Below, piece after piece: positions 54,528 to 63,311 of a DNA stretch of 64,000 nt. A model generated the notes under the pieces. It was not told the origin of the DNA. It made no database searches and worked only from the letters and a program-made list of their open reading frames with translations. Where the stretch lies: the NCBI RefSeq assembly GCF_041807905.1, contig NZ_JBGVSA010000001.1, forward strand, positions 186,001 through 250,000, written 5' to 3'. Position 1 is the stretch's first letter; each line of letters opens with the position of its first letter. The DNA comes from JBGVSA01 sp041807905 (GTDB lineage: Bacteria > Pseudomonadota > Gammaproteobacteria > Burkholderiales > Rhodocyclaceae). The position numbers were made by a program, and so were the translations under genes.

Positions 54528-54541
54528 GTCTTATATAAGAC
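54528..54541. promoter_or_regulatory. Palindromic operator candidate, gntR/mdh
   Basis: GTCTTATATAAGAC is a perfect 14-bp dyad, 12 bases upstream of the mdh -35 hexamer and 40 bases upstream of the gntR start. GT-N-TATA-N-AC-like dyads are typical of HutC-type GntR regulators, and one is encoded next door. Confidence 0.7.
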
Positions 54542-54553
54542 ATATATTAGCTT

Positions 54554-54582
54554 TTGACAGTCTTGGCGAGGATAATTAGAAT
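54554..54582 (+). promoter_or_regulatory. Sigma-70 promoter of mdh
   Basis: TTGACA at 54554-54559, 17 bases, then TAGAAT at 54577-54582: a perfect -35, ideal spacing and five of six bases in the -10. Transcription would start near 54589, giving a leader of about 110 bases before the mdh ATG. Confidence 0.8.
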
Positions 54583-54700
54583 CCTGCCCGATAAAGCGCG
54601 CTACAATCTCGCGCCTTCCGGCACAAGATGCCCTCTGGACGGGCACTCACCGGCCCCTCAGGCCCCAACACAAGCCTATTTCGGAACCAAGGAGTCATTC

Positions 54701-55693
54701 ATGTCCAAAGCCCCTGTTCGCGTAACCGTCACCGGCGCAGCCGGCCAGATCGGCTACAGCCTGCTGTTCCGCATCGCCAGCGGCGAGATGCTCGGCAAGG
54801 ATCAGCCCGTCATCCTCCAGTTGCTGGATCTGCCGCAGGCACAAAAGGCAGTCAAGGGCGTGATCATGGAACTCGAAGACTGCGCGTTCCCGCTGCTGGC
54901 CGGCGTGGTCGCATCGGACGATCCGAATGTCGCGTTCAAGGACGCTGACTTCGCACTGCTCGTCGGCGCCCGCCCGCGCGGCCCCGGCATGGAGCGCAAG
55001 GATCTGCTGGCCGAAAACGCCAAGATCTTCACGGTGCAAGGCGCCGCCATTGGTCAATACGCCAAGCCGACCTGCCGCGTGCTGGTCGTGGGCAACCCTT
55101 GCAACACCAACGCCTACATCGCCAAGGAAACGGCCAAGAAGTACGGTCGCGTTCCGGCCAAGAATTTCACCGCCATGCTGCGCCTGGACCACAACCGCGC
55201 CCTGTCGCAACTGGCCGCCAAGACTGGCCGCACCGTTGCCAGCCTGTCGAAGCTGGTCGTGTGGGGCAACCACTCGCCGACCATGTACGCCGACTACCGC
55301 TTCGTCACGTCGAACGGCGACAACGTCAAGGCGCTGATCAATGATGACGTATGGAACCGTGACGTCTTCCTGCCGACCGTCGGCAAGCGCGGCGCAGCCA
55401 TCATCGAAGCACGCGGCCTGTCGTCCGCTGCTTCGGCCGCCAACGCCGCCATCGACCACATGCGCGACTGGTTCCTCGGCAGCAACGGCGAATGGGTCAC
55501 CATGGGCATCGAGTCCGACGGCTCCTACGGCATCCCGGCCGGCATGATCTTTGGCTTCCCGGTCACCACCGAGAACGGCGAATACAAGATCGTGCAGGGC
55601 CTGGAAATCGACGAGTTCTCGCGCGAGCGCATCAACGTCACGCTGAAGGAACTCGAAGAAGAACGCGCCGGCGTTGCCGACCTGCTGGTCTGA
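54701..55693 (+). CDS. mdh: Malate dehydrogenase
   Basis: NAD-dependent oxidation of malate to oxaloacetate. The 330-residue protein is of the cytosolic-MDH-like long type. It has TGAAGQIGYSLLFRIASGEM near the N-terminus, LLVGARPRGPGMERKDLL with the mobile-loop arginines and the catalytic histidine in VWGNHSPTMYADYR. The ATG at 54701 has AAGGAG upstream. It is the first gene of mdh-citE-like-DUF3617-acnB, rightward, divergent from gntR-sdh. Confidence 0.97.
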   Translation: MSKAPVRVTVTGAAGQIGYSLLFRIASGEMLGKDQPVILQLLDLPQAQKAVKGVIMELEDCAFPLLAGVVASDDPNVAFKDADFALLVGARPRGPGMERKDLLAENAKIFTVQGAAIGQYAKPTCRVLVVGNPCNTNAYIAKETAKKYGRVPAKNFTAMLRLDHNRALSQLAAKTGRTVASLSKLVVWGNHSPTMYADYRFVTSNGDNVKALINDDVWNRDVFLPTVGKRGAAIIEARGLSSAASAANAAIDHMRDWFLGSNGEWVTMGIESDGSYGIPAGMIFGFPVTTENGEYKIVQGLEIDEFSRERINVTLKELEEERAGVADLLV

Positions 55694-55713
55694 TCGGCTG
55701 ACGGAGAAAACGG

Positions 55714-56766
55714 TTGGACAAGGCCTCATCGACGGACATCAGCAGGGCTGTAATCGCCTTGCATCCGAACGATGTGCTTTTTGCCGGCAGCCATGCGCTG
55801 CCGGCCATTCCTGCCGTCGATCACTATGCGGGTGCGGAGCGGTTTCTCCGTCGCGCGCTCGCCATGCAGGCCGATCTCGGCCCCCTGTTTGACATCACTT
55901 TCGACTGCGAAGACGGCGCCCCAGCCGGAGGCGAAGCCGACCACGCCCGCATGGGCGCGCAGATCATCGCCAGCAAAGACAATCGCTTCGATCGCGTCGG
56001 GCTGCGCTGCCACGACGTCACCCATCCGCACTGGCAGGTTGATCTCGATATCGCCCTGTCGATCTGCGGCGATCGCCTTGCCTTTGTGACGCTGCCGAAG
56101 GCGCGCGACCTCGAAGACGTTTTGTTTGCGCGACACGTGCTGCGAGGGCTGGAACAGCGCTACAACACCAAGCGCCATATTCCGTTGCACGTCATCATCG
56201 AAACCCATGGCGCCGTGCGCGATGTGTGGTCGATTGCTGCGCTCGAAGGCGTGGAGTCGCTCGATTTCGGGCTGATGGATTTCGTCAGCGAACACCGTGG
56301 CGCAATCCCCTCCTCCGCCCTGCGGAGTCCCGCTCAGTTCGAGCATCCGCTGATCGTGCGCGCCAAGACCGAAGTGGCTGCCGCAGCGCACGCCTACGGG
56401 CGCATTCCATCGCACAACGTAAGCACCATCCTCGACGATGCGAACGCCGTGTTCGAGGACGCCCATACGGCCCGCGAACGCTTTGGCTTCCTGCGCATGT
56501 GGAGCATCCACCCCGGGCAGATCGAGCCGATCTTGCGGGCAATGCGCCCGGACGCGGCCGACGTTGCCGACGCTGCGGGCATTCTCCTTGCCGCGCAAGC
56601 TCAGCACTGGGGACCGATCCGCTTTGAAGGCCGCCTGCATGATCGCGGCTCGTATCGTTATTACTGGCATGTGTTGCTGCGCGCACGGCGCACCGGCATG
56701 CCCCTGCCGGCCGCGGCAGACACTGCTTTCTTCGGTCCTCGCAACGCAGAGGAGTCAGCATCATGA
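55714..56766 (+). CDS. HpcH/HpaI aldolase/citrate-lyase-family protein (CitE-like)
   Basis: A 350-residue TIM-barrel lyase of the CoA-ester lyase class. It has FDITFDCEDGAPAGGE (Mg-binding acidic site), HVIIETHGAVRDVWSIA and SIHPGQIEPI. CitE-like proteins outside citrate lyase operons act on malyl-, citramalyl- or related CoA esters; which one applies cannot be told. It starts at TTG 55714, with GGAG seven bases upstream, 20 bases after mdh. The four-base overlap with the DUF3617 gene indicates one operon with acnB. Confidence 0.85.
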   Translation: MDKASSTDISRAVIALHPNDVLFAGSHALPAIPAVDHYAGAERFLRRALAMQADLGPLFDITFDCEDGAPAGGEADHARMGAQIIASKDNRFDRVGLRCHDVTHPHWQVDLDIALSICGDRLAFVTLPKARDLEDVLFARHVLRGLEQRYNTKRHIPLHVIIETHGAVRDVWSIAALEGVESLDFGLMDFVSEHRGAIPSSALRSPAQFEHPLIVRAKTEVAAAAHAYGRIPSHNVSTILDDANAVFEDAHTARERFGFLRMWSIHPGQIEPILRAMRPDAADVADAAGILLAAQAQHWGPIRFEGRLHDRGSYRYYWHVLLRARRTGMPLPAAADTAFFGPRNAEESAS

Positions 56767-57269
56767 AGGCACGTCATATCCAGTTCGCGCTGACGGTGTT
56801 GTGCGCGGCGTTGGCAGCTCACGCGCAGGACATTCCCAAGCGCAAGCCAGGGCTGTGGGAAGTAAACACCCAGATCCAGCAGATGAGCCATCCCATTGGC
56901 CCCATTCAGCAATGCGTTGACGCCAGCACCGATGAACTCTGGCATGAGCGCGGGCTGAATCGCGGCGAGTGCTCCAAGCCCGCTTTCTCGCGCAGCGGCA
57001 ATACGCTGAGCTTCAAGTCCGTGTGCAAGGGCCGCGACACTACCGCCACCAGTGAAGGCGTCTTCACCGGCGACATGAATACCGCCTACCACGGCGAGGT
57101 CGTAACGCGCTTCGACCCACCGGTGCGCGGGCAAAGCGAAACCAAAGTGACTATCGATGCCAAGTGGATCGGTGCGTGCCCGGCGGGAATGAAACCCGGC
57201 GAGATGCACATGCCGCGCGGCATCACCATAAACCCCGCAGAACTTCGCGGAAATCGACAACCCAACTGA
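56763..57269 (+). CDS. DUF3617-family secreted protein
   Basis: A 168-residue protein with a signal peptide (MKARHIQFALTVLCAALAAH, cleavage near AHA-QDI). The DUF3617 pattern follows: KPGLWEVNTQIQQM, then C-V-D (QQCVDAS), CSKPAFSRSGNTLSF and GACPAGMKPGEM at the end. Four cysteines suggest periplasmic disulfides. Function is unknown. Its ATG overlaps the CitE-like gene by four bases, and it precedes acnB by 51 bases. Confidence 0.85.
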   Translation: MKARHIQFALTVLCAALAAHAQDIPKRKPGLWEVNTQIQQMSHPIGPIQQCVDASTDELWHERGLNRGECSKPAFSRSGNTLSFKSVCKGRDTTATSEGVFTGDMNTAYHGEVVTRFDPPVRGQSETKVTIDAKWIGACPAGMKPGEMHMPRGITINPAELRGNRQPN

Positions 57270-57320
57270 GATACGTGAATCCGGCGAGCCCCGCTCGCCG
57301 ACCTTCTGGAGGACCTGACC

Positions 57321-59924
57321 GTGCTTGTAGCCTATCGCCAACACGTCGCTGAACGCGCAGCCCTCGGCATTCCGCCGCTGCCGCTCGACGCCAAGCAAAC
57401 CGCCGATCTGATCGAGCTTTTGAAGAATCCGCCGGCCGGCGAAGAGGCGTTCCTGCTCGAACTGATCACGCACCGCGTGCCCCCGGGCGTGGACGATGCC
57501 GCCAAGGTCAAGGCGTCCTTCCTGGCCGCCGTCGCGCACAACGAAGCGGCATCGCCCCTGATCAACCGCGCCAAGGCGACCGAACTGCTCGGCACCATGC
57601 TGGGCGGCTACAACGTCAAGCCATTGATTGATCTGCTGGATGATGCAGAAGTCGGTGGTGTGGCGGCAGAGGGCCTGAAGAAGACCTTGCTGATGTTCGA
57701 CTACTTCCACGACGTGGCGGAAAAAGCCAAGGCCGGCAACGCGCACGCCAAGAACGTAGTGCAATCGTGGGCCGATGGCGAGTGGTTCACCACCCGCCCG
57801 GAAGTGCCCGCCAGCATGAAAGTCACCGTCTTCAAGGTGCCCGGCGAAACCAACACCGACGACCTGTCGCCTGCACCGGACGCATGGAGCCGCCCGGACA
57901 TCCCGCTGCACGGCGTGGCAATGCTCAAGAACACGCGTGCCGACGCTCCCTTCAAGCCGGAAGAAGACGGCAAGCGCGGCCCGATCAAACTGATCCAGGA
58001 ACTCGCCGCCAAGGGCAATCCGGTCGCCTACGTGGGTGACGTGGTCGGCACTGGATCTTCGCGCAAGTCGGCGACCAACTCGGTCCTGTGGTGGACCGGC
58101 GAAGACATCCCGTTCGTGCCGAACAAGAAGTTCGGCGGCGTATGCCTCGGTGGCAAGATCGCCCCGATTTTCTTCAACACGCAAGAAGACGCAGGCGCCC
58201 TGCCGATCGAGATCGACGTATCCAAGATGGACCTGGGCGATGAAGTGGAACTGCGCGTCGACCACGCCACCGGCAAGATCACCGCGCTGAAGAACGGTGC
58301 CACGATCGCTGAATCGCAACTCAAGACGCTGGTGCTGCTCGATGAAGTGCGCGCCGGTGGCCGCATCAACCTGATCATCGGCCGCAGCCTGACCGCCAAG
58401 GCACGCGAATTCCTCGGCCTGCCGGCTTCCACGCTGTTCCGTCTCCCGCAGGACCCGGTCGACACCGGCAAGGGCTTCACGCTGGCGCAGAAGATGGTTG
58501 GCCGTGCGTGCGGTCTGCCGGAAGGCCAGGGCATCCGTCCGGGCACTTACTGCGAACCCAAGATGACCTCGGTCGGCTCGCAGGACACCACCGGCCCGAT
58601 GACGCGCGATGAACTCAAGGACCTGGCCTGCCTCGGTTTCTCGGCCGACCTGGTGATGCAGTCGTTCTGCCACACCGCTGCGTACCCGAAGCCCGTCGAT
58701 GTGAAGACGCACCGCGAACTGCCGGCGTTCATCTCGAACCGCGGCGGCATCGCCCTGCGTCCGGGCGACGGTGTAATCCACTCGTGGCTCAACCGCATGC
58801 TGCTGCCCGACACCGTCGGCACCGGTGGCGATTCGCACACGCGCTTCCCGGTCGGCATCAGCTTCCCGGCGGGTTCGGGCCTGGTCGCCTTCGCCGCCGC
58901 CACCGGCGTGATGCCGCTGGACATGCCGGAATCGGTGCTGGTGCGCTTCAAGGGTGAAATGCAGCCCGGCATCACGCTGCGCGACCTGGTGCATGCGATC
59001 CCGCTGTACGCCATCAAGCAAGGTCTGCTGACGGTGGCCAAGGCGGGCAAGAAGAACGCCTTCTCGGGCCGCATCCTCGAAATCGAAGGCCTGCCCAACC
59101 TGAAGGTGGAACAGGCATTCGAACTGTCCGACGCCTCCGCCGAGCGTTCGGCCGCAGGCTGCACGATCCGCCTGAACAAGGAGCCGATCGTCGAGTACAT
59201 GCGCTCGAACATCGTTCTGCTCAAGAACATGATCGCCGACGGCTACGCCGACAAGCGCTCGCTCGAACGCCGCATCCAGAAAATGGAAGAGTGGATCGCC
59301 AATGGCGAACTGCTGGCACCGGACGCCGACGCTGAATACGCCGCCGTCATCGAAATCGATCTGGCCGACATCAAGGAACCGATCGTGTGCTGCCCGAACG
59401 ATCCGGACGACGCCAAGTTCCTGTCCGAAGTCGTCAACACGCCGATCGATGAAGTCTTCATCGGTTCGTGCATGACGAACATCGGGCACTTCCGTGCGGC
59501 GTCCAAGCTGCTCGAAGGCAAGCGCGACATTCCGGTCAAGCTGTGGGTTGCTCCGCCGACCAAGATGGACGCCTCCGAATTGACCAAGGAAGGCCACTAC
59601 GGCGTTTTCGGTACCGCTGGTGCGCGTACCGAAATGCCGGGCTGCTCGCTGTGCATGGGCAATCAGGCACAAGTGCGCGAAGGCGCAACGGTCATGTCGA
59701 CGTCGACGCGCAACTTCCCGAACCGCCTGGGCAAGAACACCAACGTGTTCCTCGGCTCGGCGGAACTGGCAGCCATCTGCTCCAAGCTCGGCCGCATCCC
59801 GACCGTCGAGGAGTATCACGCCGACATGGGCGTCATCAACAAGGACGCGGCAAAGGTCTATCGCTACATGAATTTCGATCAGATCGAGGAGTACAAGGAA
59901 GTCGCCGACGGCGTTGCGGTGTAA
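57321..59924 (+). CDS. acnB: Aconitate hydratase B
   Basis: Isomerises citrate to isocitrate via a [4Fe-4S] cluster, and can also hydrate 2-methylaconitate. The 867-residue protein has the AcnB order: an N-terminal HEAT-like domain (LVAYRQHVAERAALGIPPLP), swivelling domain 4 (GETNTDDLSPAPDAWSRPDI), then the catalytic domains with cluster ligands in CMTNIGHFRA and GCSLCMGNQA. It starts with GTG at 57321 and a good CTGGAGGA upstream. It is the last gene of the mdh operon, followed by a terminator. Confidence 0.97.
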   Translation: MLVAYRQHVAERAALGIPPLPLDAKQTADLIELLKNPPAGEEAFLLELITHRVPPGVDDAAKVKASFLAAVAHNEAASPLINRAKATELLGTMLGGYNVKPLIDLLDDAEVGGVAAEGLKKTLLMFDYFHDVAEKAKAGNAHAKNVVQSWADGEWFTTRPEVPASMKVTVFKVPGETNTDDLSPAPDAWSRPDIPLHGVAMLKNTRADAPFKPEEDGKRGPIKLIQELAAKGNPVAYVGDVVGTGSSRKSATNSVLWWTGEDIPFVPNKKFGGVCLGGKIAPIFFNTQEDAGALPIEIDVSKMDLGDEVELRVDHATGKITALKNGATIAESQLKTLVLLDEVRAGGRINLIIGRSLTAKAREFLGLPASTLFRLPQDPVDTGKGFTLAQKMVGRACGLPEGQGIRPGTYCEPKMTSVGSQDTTGPMTRDELKDLACLGFSADLVMQSFCHTAAYPKPVDVKTHRELPAFISNRGGIALRPGDGVIHSWLNRMLLPDTVGTGGDSHTRFPVGISFPAGSGLVAFAAATGVMPLDMPESVLVRFKGEMQPGITLRDLVHAIPLYAIKQGLLTVAKAGKKNAFSGRILEIEGLPNLKVEQAFELSDASAERSAAGCTIRLNKEPIVEYMRSNIVLLKNMIADGYADKRSLERRIQKMEEWIANGELLAPDADAEYAAVIEIDLADIKEPIVCCPNDPDDAKFLSEVVNTPIDEVFIGSCMTNIGHFRAASKLLEGKRDIPVKLWVAPPTKMDASELTKEGHYGVFGTAGARTEMPGCSLCMGNQAQVREGATVMSTSTRNFPNRLGKNTNVFLGSAELAAICSKLGRIPTVEEYHADMGVINKDAAKVYRYMNFDQIEEYKEVADGVAV

Positions 59925-59949
59925 CGCCAGACTGCCTGACTGCAACAAG

Positions 59950-59977
59950 AAAACCCCGTCTGAGCGACGGGGTTTTT
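59950..59977 (+). terminator. Rho-independent terminator after acnB
   Basis: AAAACCCCGTC tgagc GACGGGGTTTTT with further T residues, about 25 bases after the acnB stop. Confidence 0.9.
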
Positions 59978-60110
59978 GTTTTCTTGACACCCACTCGTGT
60001 CAGGCCGCCCTGCGCCCTCGCACGCGCGAAGCGGTAAACGCGCATCCCTCTCATTTTGGCAGGCAAATATCGTATCTCGACGGCATACCTGCACCGTCAT
60101 GCCCGGTCAC

Positions 60111-60124
60111 CTGTTTTGAATCAA
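60111..60124 (+). promoter_or_regulatory. Candidate FNR/ANR site upstream of dmsA
   Basis: CTGTT-ttga-ATCAA matches TTGAT-N4-ATCAA at eight of ten bases, with a perfect right half, 78 bases before dmsA in the gap 59925-60201. No convincing -10 follows at the expected distance. It fits a gene for anaerobic respiration but is weaker than the pflB site. Confidence 0.45.
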
Positions 60125-60201
60125 TTTCGTACCATACAAGAAAGCAGACACTGAAATGATCCCGCTCTGATCCCGGAGCGCCTCATATCAGGATCTCTGC
60201 T

Positions 60202-62679
60202 ATGACACTCAAAACGACTCCCGAACGTGAGACGTCGCTGTCCGAGCAAGCCACGCTCGCCTCTCCTGCGCGCCGCACCACCCTCAAGGCGCTGACCGCC
60301 GGGGGGCTGGCCGCCATTGCGGGCGGCATTTCGTTGCCCTTCGTCATGAGTCCGATTGCCCGCGCTGTCGAACAGGCAACGGGCGGCGCGACCGAAACCA
60401 CCGTATGGAACTCATGCCTCGTCAATTGCGGAAGCCGCTGTCCGCTCAGATGCCACGTGGTCGACGGCGCTATCCGATGGATTTCCACCGACGACAATAA
60501 CGGCACCGGCTCCGACGAATTCGGCGCGCATCAGGTGCGCGCATGTCTGCGCGGACGCTCCGCGAGACGTCGCGTGTATAACCCTGACCGCCTGAAGTAC
60601 CCGATGAAACGCGTGGGCAAGCGCGGGGAAGGTAAATTCGAGCGCATCAGTTGGGACGAAGCCATCAGGACGATCGGCGACAAGTTGCGCCATACCATCG
60701 ATACCTACGGCAACGAAGCGATCTTCTATCACTACGGCTCCGGCAGCACGGGCTACAACTTCGGTGGTCGCAACGCCTGCCAGCGCTTCCTGCGCATCAT
60801 CGGCGGCTACCTCAACTACTACGGCACCTACAGCACGGCGCAGCAGGAACGCGCATTCCCATTCACCTACGGCAGTGACTTCAAGGCACATCGCAGCCTG
60901 TCGCGCGAAATGGGCAACGCGAGGCTCGTTGTATCTTTCGGCTACAACCCGGCTGAAACGCGCATGAGCGGCGGTAGCGAGATCTACCAGTATTCCGAAT
61001 GGCAGCAACGCAACGAGGTGCGCACCATCTGTGTCGACCCGCGCTACACCGACACCATGCTGGGCAAGGAAGATGAATGGATTCCTATCCGCCCCGGCAC
61101 CGATGCGGCGCTCGTCAATGCCATTGCGCACGTTCTGATCACCGAGGACATGGTCGATCAGGAGTTTCTCGACAAGTATTGTGTGGGCTACGACGAAAAG
61201 ACCCTGCCCGCCAGCGCGCCACCGAACAGTTCATATAAGGCCTACATCCTGGGTGAGGGTCCGGACAAGACAGTCAAGACGCCGGATTGGGCGTCAAGAA
61301 TCACCGGAATTCCCGTCGACCGCATCGTCAAGCTGGCGCGGGAGATCGGACAGACAAAACCTGTGTTCATCACGCAAGGCTGGAGCCTGCAACGCCACGC
61401 CAACGGCGAACAGGCCACGCGCACCATCTGCATGCTGGCGCTGCTGACGGGCAACATCGGCCTGCCCGGCACCAATAACGGCGATGAGCCAAGCAGCTTC
61501 GCCTATCCCGTGCCGGGCTATCCGCCGGTGCCGAACAAGGTGAAAGCGTCGATCCCGGTATTCCTCTGGACCGATGCCATCACGCGCGGCAGAGAAATGA
61601 CCGCTGCGGCCGACGGCATCCAGGGCGTCGAGCAGCTCAACCAGCCGATCAAGTTCATCTGGAATTACTCCAGCAATACGCTGATCAACCAGCATTCGGA
61701 CACCACCAGAACACACAAGGTGCTGCAGGACGATTCGCAATGCGAGTTCATCCTCGTCATCGAAAACCACATGACGCCCAGCGCGCGCTACGCAGACATT
61801 CTGCTGCCGGACGTGACCAATTTCGAGAACAGCGACATCATCTCGAACGGCTATGCTGTGGGCGAACTGGGCGGACCGATCTTTCTTTCGCAAGCAATCA
61901 AGCCGATGTTCGAATGTCGCTCGGCCTATGAAGTGTGCTCTGCGCTGGCGCGCCATCTTGGCGTCGAAGAGCAGTTCACGGAGGGACGCACGTACGAGGA
62001 TTGGTTGCAGCAGGCCTACAGCAAGATGCGGGACGCCGACCCCGAACTGCCGGCAACGCTCGACGAGGCGCGCAAGATCGGCATGATCAAGCGCAGGGCC
62101 CCTGCGGACACCGGCATCGGCCTCGCCAGGTTCCGGCAGGATCCCGCCGCCAATCCGCTCAAGACGCCTTCGGGCAAGATCGAGATCTACTCCGAGGCAC
62201 TGGCGACCATCGCGCAAAGCTGGACGCTGCCTGAAGGTGATGTCATCACGCCGTTGCCTCAGTACGTGGCCACATGGGAAGGGGCGGAAGACACCGAGAC
62301 CCGCAAGACCTACCCGCTGCAATTGTTTGGCTTCCACACAAAGGGGCGCACGCATTCGAGCTACCACAACGTCGACGTGCTGCGCCAGGCGGTGACCGAT
62401 GCCGTCTGGATCAACCCGATGGATGCCGCTGCCCGCGGCATTTCCACCGGAGACATGGTGCGCGTCACCAGCAAGCGCGGCGAGATCCGCCTGGTCGCCA
62501 AGGTCACCTCGCGCATCATGCCCGGTGTCGCGGCGATGGGCGAAGGTGCCTGGTACCAGCCTGACAGCGCAGGCATCGACCGGGGCGGCTGCATCAACAC
62601 GCTGACCTCGCAGCGCCCCTCTCCCCTTGCGAAGGGCAATCCGCAGCACACGAACCTCGTGCAGATTGCGCGCGCCTAA
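60202..62679 (+). CDS. dmsA: Molybdopterin oxidoreductase catalytic subunit, DmsA type
   Basis: An 825-residue Mo-bisMGD enzyme. Residues 20-45 are a Tat signal (PARRTTLKALTAGGLAAIAG). The cluster motif starts at about residue 73 (CLVNCGSRCPLRCHV, with a further Cys in VRACLRGRS), followed by the large molybdopterin domains and a C-terminal dinucleotide-binding domain (about residues 690-825). It acts at the periplasmic face with dmsB and dmsC. DMSO, TMAO or a related oxide is likely; selenate- or other reductases of the same subfamily cannot be excluded. Confidence 0.9.
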   Translation: MTLKTTPERETSLSEQATLASPARRTTLKALTAGGLAAIAGGISLPFVMSPIARAVEQATGGATETTVWNSCLVNCGSRCPLRCHVVDGAIRWISTDDNNGTGSDEFGAHQVRACLRGRSARRRVYNPDRLKYPMKRVGKRGEGKFERISWDEAIRTIGDKLRHTIDTYGNEAIFYHYGSGSTGYNFGGRNACQRFLRIIGGYLNYYGTYSTAQQERAFPFTYGSDFKAHRSLSREMGNARLVVSFGYNPAETRMSGGSEIYQYSEWQQRNEVRTICVDPRYTDTMLGKEDEWIPIRPGTDAALVNAIAHVLITEDMVDQEFLDKYCVGYDEKTLPASAPPNSSYKAYILGEGPDKTVKTPDWASRITGIPVDRIVKLAREIGQTKPVFITQGWSLQRHANGEQATRTICMLALLTGNIGLPGTNNGDEPSSFAYPVPGYPPVPNKVKASIPVFLWTDAITRGREMTAAADGIQGVEQLNQPIKFIWNYSSNTLINQHSDTTRTHKVLQDDSQCEFILVIENHMTPSARYADILLPDVTNFENSDIISNGYAVGELGGPIFLSQAIKPMFECRSAYEVCSALARHLGVEEQFTEGRTYEDWLQQAYSKMRDADPELPATLDEARKIGMIKRRAPADTGIGLARFRQDPAANPLKTPSGKIEIYSEALATIAQSWTLPEGDVITPLPQYVATWEGAEDTETRKTYPLQLFGFHTKGRTHSSYHNVDVLRQAVTDAVWINPMDAAARGISTGDMVRVTSKRGEIRLVAKVTSRIMPGVAAMGEGAWYQPDSAGIDRGGCINTLTSQRPSPLAKGNPQHTNLVQIARA

Positions 62680-62688
62680 GGAGAAACG

Positions 62689-63309
62689 ATGATGACAACC
62701 CAATACGGCTTCTACATCGATTCGTCCAAGTGCACCGGCTGCAAGACCTGTCAGCTCGCCTGCAAGGACTACAAGGATCTTTCAGTCGACGTGAACTTCC
62801 GCCGCGTCTATGAGTACTCCGGCGGCACATGGCAGGCCGACGGAGACACGTGGCGGCAGGACGTGTTCGCCTACTACCTGTCGATTGCCTGCAATCACTG
62901 TGCAGACCCGGCCTGTACCAAGGTTTGCCCCAGCGGCGCCATGGCCAAGCATGAGAACGGACTCGTCAGGGTCGACGAAGAGGTATGCATCGGCTGCAAA
63001 TCGTGCGCGATGGCATGCCCTTATGGCGCCCCCCAATATGACGCAACCAAAGGCCACATGACCAAGTGCGACGGGTGCCATGAACGCGTCGCCGAGGGGA
63101 AGCAGCCCGTATGTGTCGAATCATGCCCCTTGCGTGCGCTGGAGTTCGGTCCGGTCGATGAACTGCGCCAGAAGCACGGCGAGATCGGCGCGGTCGCACC
63201 GTTGCCGCCGCAACACTTCACGCATCCGAGTCTGGTCATCAAACCGAGCCGGAAGGCTCGTCCGTCTGGCAGTCACGAAGGGGTCCTCGGGAACCCGAAG
63301 GAGGTGTAA
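62689..63309 (+). CDS. dmsB: DmsB-type iron-sulfur electron-transfer subunit
   Basis: A 206-residue ferredoxin-like protein with four [4Fe-4S] cysteine groups: CTGCKTCQLACKDYK, CNHCADPACTKVCP, CIGCKSCAMACP and CDGCHERVAEGKQPVCVESC. It links the membrane quinol oxidase DmsC to DmsA. It starts 9 bases after dmsA with GGAG upstream and ends two bases before dmsC. Confidence 0.95.
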   Translation: MMTTQYGFYIDSSKCTGCKTCQLACKDYKDLSVDVNFRRVYEYSGGTWQADGDTWRQDVFAYYLSIACNHCADPACTKVCPSGAMAKHENGLVRVDEEVCIGCKSCAMACPYGAPQYDATKGHMTKCDGCHERVAEGKQPVCVESCPLRALEFGPVDELRQKHGEIGAVAPLPPQHFTHPSLVIKPSRKARPSGSHEGVLGNPKEV

Positions 63310-63311
63310 CC

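Noticed and set aside
56661..59990. Leftward open frame of 1109 codons opposite acnB
   Set aside because: It is the complementary frame of a certain AcnB gene in GC-rich DNA, with His/Arg-rich composition and no recognisable domain.
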